Position numbers and translations under genes: made by a program. Below are positions 14,678 through 17,826 of a stretch of 17,826 nt of DNA, piece by piece. Numbering within the stretch: the first letter of the stretch is position 1; the number at the start of each line of letters is the position of its first letter. The stretch spans positions 1 to 17,826 of the forward strand of contig JAADEV010000135.1 of the NCBI GenBank assembly GCA_013153295.1, written 5' to 3'. This stretch comes from Aquificota bacterium. GTDB lineage: Bacteria > Aquificota > Aquificia > Aquificales > Hydrogenothermaceae. Under the pieces are notes generated by a model. It did no database searches. It was not told the DNA's origin and saw only the letters and a program-made list of their open reading frames with translations.

Positions 14678-15946
14678 ATGTCCACAACAACACTGTCAGT
14701 AGAAGAACTGAAGAAGTTAACACTTAACGAACTGCAGAAACTTGGTAAAGAGATGGGCTTAAATAGAACAACAGGACTGAAAAAACAGGAGTTAATAACC
14801 AGAATTCTTGAAAAGAAAGCCCAAGATGAAGGGCTTAACTTTATAAAAGGTGTTTTAGAGGTTTTACCTGAGGGATACGGGTTTATCCGTTCCATAGAAA
14901 ACAACTACGCCCCACACTCAACAGATATATATGTATCCCCTTCACAAATTAAAAAGTTTGGACTGAGAACAGGGGACTACATAATAGGAATTGCCAGACT
15001 GCCGAAGGACAACGAAAAGTATAGGGCGTTAATAAAAATAGAAGCTGTAAACACAATAGAACCTGAGGAAGCAAAGAAAAGACCAAGGTTTGACACACTA
15101 ACCCCATACCACCCTACAGAAAGGTTTAACCTTGAGTATGACCCATCTGACCTATCCACAAGGGTGGTAAGCCTAATAACCCCTATAGGAAAAGGGCAGA
15201 GGGGACTTATCGTTGCCCCACCTAAAGCAGGGAAAACTGTCCTTATCCAGAGACTTGCAAAGGCGCTTATAAAGAACCACCCAGAAACCCACCTTATAAT
15301 CCTACTTATAGATGAAAGACCTGAAGAAGTTACAGAGATGAGAAGGATTGTAGGGGAAGGGGCTGAGGTTGTAGCTTCCACCTTTGATGAGCCTCCAGAA
15401 AGGCATATGCACGTGGCAGAGCTGATTATAGAAAGGGCGAAAAGACTGGTAGAGCTTGGGCAAGATGTTGTTATACTACTTGACTCTATGACAAGGTTGG
15501 CAAGGGCTTCCAACGCAATAACCCCACCATCAGGTAGGGTATTGTCAGGTGGTCTTGAGGCTACAGCCCTACAGAGACCTAAAAAGTTTTTTGGAGCGGC
15601 AAGGAATATAGAAGATGGGGGCAGTTTAACAATACTTGCCACTGCACTTGTGGAAACAGGTTCAAAGATGGACGATGTTATATTTGAGGAATTTAAAGGG
15701 ACAGGTAATATGGAGCTTTACTTAGACAGAAGGTTAATGGAAAGAAGGGTATTCCCTGCAATAAATATTCCAAAATCTGGAACAAGGAAAGAGGAGCTAT
15801 TACTTGAGGAGTGGGAGCTTCAAAGACTTTGGATACTCCGTAAATTCCTATCCACAATGGACGAAGTTGAAGCAATGGAGTTCTTACTAAGCAAACTATC
15901 TAAATTCAAAACAAACGAAGAATTCCTCAAATCTATGAATACATAG
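14678..15946 (+). CDS. rho: Transcription termination factor Rho
   Basis: A hexameric RNA-dependent ATPase that ends transcription at Rho-dependent sites. It has 422 aa (E. coli 419). The N-terminal Rho_N helix bundle (about 5-45) is [20 protein letters not shown] and on. The RNA-binding cold-shock-like domain has [13 protein letters not shown]. The Walker A is P181-P-K-A-G-K-T187, Walker B-region residues are in [13 protein letters not shown], and the Q-loop/R-loop region follows with [20 protein letters not shown] and [10 protein letters not shown]. It starts 28 bases after mnmE, with GGAGG 12 bases from the ATG and a second purine run GGAAAGG closer. Placement behind mnmE suggests it belongs to the rpmH-mnmE transcription unit; no promoter is obvious in the gap. 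Confidence 0.97.
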   Translation: MSTTTLSVEELKKLTLNELQKLGKEMGLNRTTGLKKQELITRILEKKAQDEGLNFIKGVLEVLPEGYGFIRSIENNYAPHSTDIYVSPSQIKKFGLRTGDYIIGIARLPKDNEKYRALIKIEAVNTIEPEEAKKRPRFDTLTPYHPTERFNLEYDPSDLSTRVVSLITPIGKGQRGLIVAPPKAGKTVLIQRLAKALIKNHPETHLIILLIDERPEEVTEMRRIVGEGAEVVASTFDEPPERHMHVAELIIERAKRLVELGQDVVILLDSMTRLARASNAITPPSGRVLSGGLEATALQRPKKFFGAARNIEDGGSLTILATALVETGSKMDDVIFEEFKGTGNMELYLDRRLMERRVFPAINIPKSGTRKEELLLEEWELQRLWILRKFLSTMDEVEAMEFLLSKLSKFKTNEEFLKSMNT

Positions 15947-15959
15947 AAAGGGGTAGAGT

Positions 15960-16169
15960 ATGGAAAAACAGATAGTAAATAAACCACTTGAACAGTGTGA
16001 CCCCTACTCTGCATTTGGGGTTTTTTGCAACGCAAATGGACTGATAGAGGGATTTTTAATAATAGCTGGAGTTATACTTATGGTTGGGGCTTCCCTTTAT
16101 TTTGTTAAGAAAAATCAGGAGGCAAACAGGGAGAAGCACAGGGAAAGATACAGTAAATACAATCAGTGA
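15960..16169 (+). CDS. Small single-helix membrane protein of unknown function
   Basis: A 69-aa protein I do not recognise. Residues 1-27 are polar and hold two cysteines (C13 in EQCDPYS and C23 in VFCNANG). One membrane helix spans about 28-49 (GLIEGFLIIAGVILMVGASLYF). The C-terminal tail is very basic (KKNQEANREKHRERYSKYN). The positive-inside rule places the tail in the cytoplasm and the cysteines in the periplasm, where they could form a disulfide. It has AAAGGGG six bases before the ATG and starts 13 bases after rho, so it is probably co-transcribed. Its last 7 bases overlap the convergent cytochrome c gene. Small subunits of respiratory oxidases (CcoQ-like) have this layout, but no specific similarity is seen. 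Confidence 0.65.
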   Translation: MEKQIVNKPLEQCDPYSAFGVFCNANGLIEGFLIIAGVILMVGASLYFVKKNQEANREKHRERYSKYNQ

Positions 16170-16540
16170 AAATCCAACTCATTAAAAAATGTGTCCTCTG
16201 TTTCTTCCTTCCTTTTGTTTTTTATCTCCTCCTGTGAGGTTATCAGTATATATCTGGCAAGGGCTTTAGCCTCCTCAAATGGTATATTGTAAGGAGGCAT
16301 ATAAGCCATAGAAGGCCAGTTTTCAGGTTTTGGCTTTATAATCAGCCTCGCTACCCTTTCTATTGCTTTTTCACTACTTCCATATCTTTTAGCTATCTCC
16401 TGAAAGGAAGGACCAACAACCCGCCTGTCTGGGGCGTGGCAGGAGGAACAGTTATATTTGTGAAATAACTCTTTACCATCTAAACCAAAAGAGGCTGTAT
16501 AAAGGAACAAAAACCCTAAAACCACTACCAGATACACCAT
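16163..16540 (-). CDS. Periplasmic monohaem cytochrome c (class I)
   Basis: A 125-aa protein with an N-terminal signal peptide (about residues 1-19, VVVLGFLFLYTASFG), or an uncleaved anchor. The haem motif C31-S-S-C34-H35 follows, then VGPSFQEIAKRYG and a probable axial methionine M81 in WPSMAYMPPYN. This pattern (CxxCH near the mature start, VGP, W and MPP near the end) fits the cytochrome c551/c552 group of small electron carriers. The last 24 residues form a highly charged tail after the final helix, longer than in typical c551. AGGTGG is seven bases before the ATG. It is divergent from the epimerase gene and overlaps the small membrane-protein gene at its 3' end. It likely carries electrons to a terminal oxidase or reductase (inference). 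Confidence 0.88.
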   Translation of the reverse strand: MVYLVVVLGFLFLYTASFGLDGKELFHKYNCSSCHAPDRRVVGPSFQEIAKRYGSSEKAIERVARLIIKPKPENWPSMAYMPPYNIPFEEAKALARYILITSQEEIKNKRKEETEDTFFNELDFH

Positions 16541-16592
16541 AACACAGCCACCTGTTATAATTTTGTTTTCACATTATATCAGGAGAGGAAAG
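16541..16592. promoter_or_regulatory. Divergent promoter region between cytochrome c and the sugar epimerase
   Basis: The plus strand has an extended -10 TG-T-TATAAT (16553-16561) 31 bases before the epimerase ATG. The minus strand has TATAAT (16578-16573) with TTGTTC 17 bases upstream (16601-16596), 32 bases before the cytochrome ATG. The two -10 boxes point towards each other 11 bases apart, so the promoters overlap. The epimerase RBS AGGAGAGG is at 16581-16588. Confidence 0.55.
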
Positions 16593-17594
16593 ATGGAACA
16601 AAAACAGACAGTTTTACTTACAGGGGCGGCAGGTTTTATAGGTTGGAGAACAGCCCAATTCCTACTTGAAAAAGGTTTTAATGTTGTTGGTATAGACAAT
16701 ATGAATAACTACTACGATGTCCGCCTAAAGGAATGGAGGAAGGAAACACTTGAAAAGTATCCTAACTTTAAGTTTTATCAGGTGGATATAGAAAACTTAG
16801 GGGCTTTAAAGGTTCTTTTTGACAGCTATAAGTTTGATACAGTTATAAATTTGGCGGCAAGGGCTGGGGTTAGATACTCTATGGAAAATCCCCACGTGTA
16901 TATGCAAACAAACGCACAGGGGACATTAAATTTACTTGAATTAATGAGGGAAAAGGGTATAAAAAAGATGGTTTTAGCGTCCACATCTTCCCTTTATGCA
17001 GGACAACCTATGCCCTTTAAGGAGGATTTACCTGTTAATAACCCCATATCCCCCTACGCCGCATCAAAAAAGGCGGCAGAGGTTATGGCTTACACATACC
17101 ACTACCTTTACGGCATAGATGTATCTGTTGTTAGATACTTTACCGTTTATGGACCTGCAGGTAGACCTGATATGAGTATATTTAGATTTATAAAATGGAT
17201 AGATGAAGGAACACCTATAAAGCTGTTTGGAGACGGTTCACAGGCAAGGGATTTTACATATGTTGACGATATTGCTAAGGGGACAATACTTGCTATGAAA
17301 CCTGTAGGGTATGAGATTATAAACTTAGGAGGTGGGAAAAATCCTATCTCCTTAAAAAGTATAATCCAACGGATAGAAAACCTCCTTGGCAAGAAGGCAG
17401 TAATTGAGTATAAACCGTTCCATAAAGCTGATATGAAAGAAACTTGGGCTGATATAGAGAAAGCTGGAAAGCTACTTGGTTGGAAACCGGAAGTTTCTAT
17501 AGATGAAGGTCTAAAAAGAGCTGTAGACTGGTATCTACAAAACAAAGACTGGGTAAAAGAGATATCCCTTGAAGAAGGGGTGCAGAATATATGA
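16593..17594 (+). CDS. NAD-dependent sugar epimerase, UDP-glucuronate 4-epimerase-like
   Basis: A 333-aa extended short-chain dehydrogenase. The NAD-binding G11-A-A-G-F-I-G17 follows VLLT, and the next strand ends VVGIDNMNNYYDVRLKEWR, a stretch typical of UDP-glucuronate 4-epimerases. The catalytic pair is Y155-x3-K159 in SPYAASKKAAE, and STSSLY supplies the serine. VVRYFTVYGPAGRPDMSIFRF and GDGSQARDFTYVDDIAKG are family blocks of the substrate-binding half. It probably interconverts UDP-glucuronate and UDP-galacturonate for surface polysaccharide; other nucleotide sugars cannot be excluded. The start is ATG 16593, with AGGAGAGG just upstream, rather than a longer TTG reading from 16563. It stands alone: the previous gene diverges and the next converges 1 base after the stop. 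Confidence 0.88.
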   Translation: MEQKQTVLLTGAAGFIGWRTAQFLLEKGFNVVGIDNMNNYYDVRLKEWRKETLEKYPNFKFYQVDIENLGALKVLFDSYKFDTVINLAARAGVRYSMENPHVYMQTNAQGTLNLLELMREKGIKKMVLASTSSLYAGQPMPFKEDLPVNNPISPYAASKKAAEVMAYTYHYLYGIDVSVVRYFTVYGPAGRPDMSIFRFIKWIDEGTPIKLFGDGSQARDFTYVDDIAKGTILAMKPVGYEIINLGGGKNPISLKSIIQRIENLLGKKAVIEYKPFHKADMKETWADIEKAGKLLGWKPEVSIDEGLKRAVDWYLQNKDWVKEISLEEGVQNI

Positions 17595-17595
17595 T

Positions 17596-17826
17596 TTAAA
17601 TATACATCTTAAGTTTATCTTTATTGATAATTAAATCTTTACCCTTTTTTTCTATAATTTTCTGCTCTTTAAATTTCTTAAGTATACGAGAAAAAGTTTC
17701 CGGTGTTATGTTAAGTAGAGATGCTATTTTGTTATGCTTTAATTCCCTAAATAAATCTTCATGTTCATCTAAAAATTTAGCTACCCTTGCAACCGCATCC
17801 ATCATAAGGTTTTGAACAATAATATC
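17596..17826 (-). CDS. Crp/Fnr-family transcription regulator, C-terminal part (cut by window edge)
   Basis: The open frame continues to the window edge without a start (76 codons before the stop at 17596), so this is the end of a longer gene. It begins with the end of the dimerisation helix (DIIVQNLMMDAVARVAKFLD) and then a winged helix-turn-helix of Crp type. The recognition helix is TPETFSRILKKFKEQKII, and a short wing (EKKGKDLIINKDKLKMY) ends the protein. E-T-x-S-R in the recognition helix is the FNR-type DNA contact pattern (E209, S212 and R213 in E. coli FNR). The sensor domain is outside the window, so it cannot be told whether it carries an iron-sulfur cluster, haem or neither. It ends 1 base from the convergent epimerase gene. 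Confidence 0.85.
   Translation of the reverse strand, partial: DIIVQNLMMDAVARVAKFLDEHEDLFRELKHNKIASLLNITPETFSRILKKFKEQKIIEKKGKDLIINKDKLKMYI

Noticed and set aside
17617..17635. TTGATAATTAAAT as an FNR-type box
   Set aside because: The right half does not match ATCAA and it lies inside the regulator's own coding end.

Overview
The window looks like a chromosomal segment of a thermophilic, low-GC member of the Aquificota, most likely Hydrogenothermaceae (Persephonella/Sulfurihydrogenibium-like). This is inference from protein character, not a database match. Supporting traits are a protein-disulfide-oxidoreductase-type protein, an ATP synthase c subunit made with an N-terminal signal peptide (a trait reported for Aquifex), Lys/Glu-rich proteins, heavy AGA/AGG and ATA codon use, and very tight gene packing. 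Nearly every base is coding and no intergenic gap exceeds 80 bases. No tRNA, rRNA or CRISPR array was seen.

Left part, minus strand (1-3524). A two-thioredoxin-fold protein, dxr (isoprenoid precursor synthesis) and rseP (site-2 membrane protease) form an operon read leftwards. Just beyond the rseP stop lies the 5' part of a tnpB-type gene of the IS200/IS605/IS607 group. It runs off the window edge and is the only mobile-element gene seen.

Middle, plus strand (3602-9415). A compact row: glmS (amino-sugar and cell-wall precursor synthesis), a membrane-anchored staphylococcal-nuclease-like protein, a class I aminotransferase, a thioredoxin-fold lipoprotein, moaE (molybdopterin synthase) and aroC (chorismate synthase). 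Functions are mixed housekeeping. Spacing suggests co-transcription of at least the later genes.

ATP synthase Fo block (9431-10970). A strong extended -10 promoter precedes atpB. A small UspA-fold gene lacking the usual nucleotide-binding loop lies between atpB and atpE. A strong intrinsic terminator ends the block.

Ribosome, RNA-processing and membrane-insertion operon (10984-16169). rpmH-rnpA-yidD-yidC-mnmE is the classical bacterial order without jag, followed here by rho and a small one-helix membrane protein. YidC and YidD serve membrane insertion, and the Fo c subunit just upstream is a classical YidC client in other bacteria.

Right end (16163-17826). A monohaem cytochrome c (minus) diverges from a UDP-glucuronate-4-epimerase-like sugar epimerase (plus) across a 52-base region with two opposing -10 boxes. 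The window closes with the C-terminal DNA-binding half of a Crp/Fnr-family regulator (minus, cut by the edge).

Most of the window is ordinary core genome. The points most worth a second look are the loop-deleted UspA gene inside the Fo block, the terminator abutting the rpmH ribosome binding site, the Ser-x-x-Ser replacement in the disulfide oxidoreductase-like protein, and the tnpB gene at the left edge.
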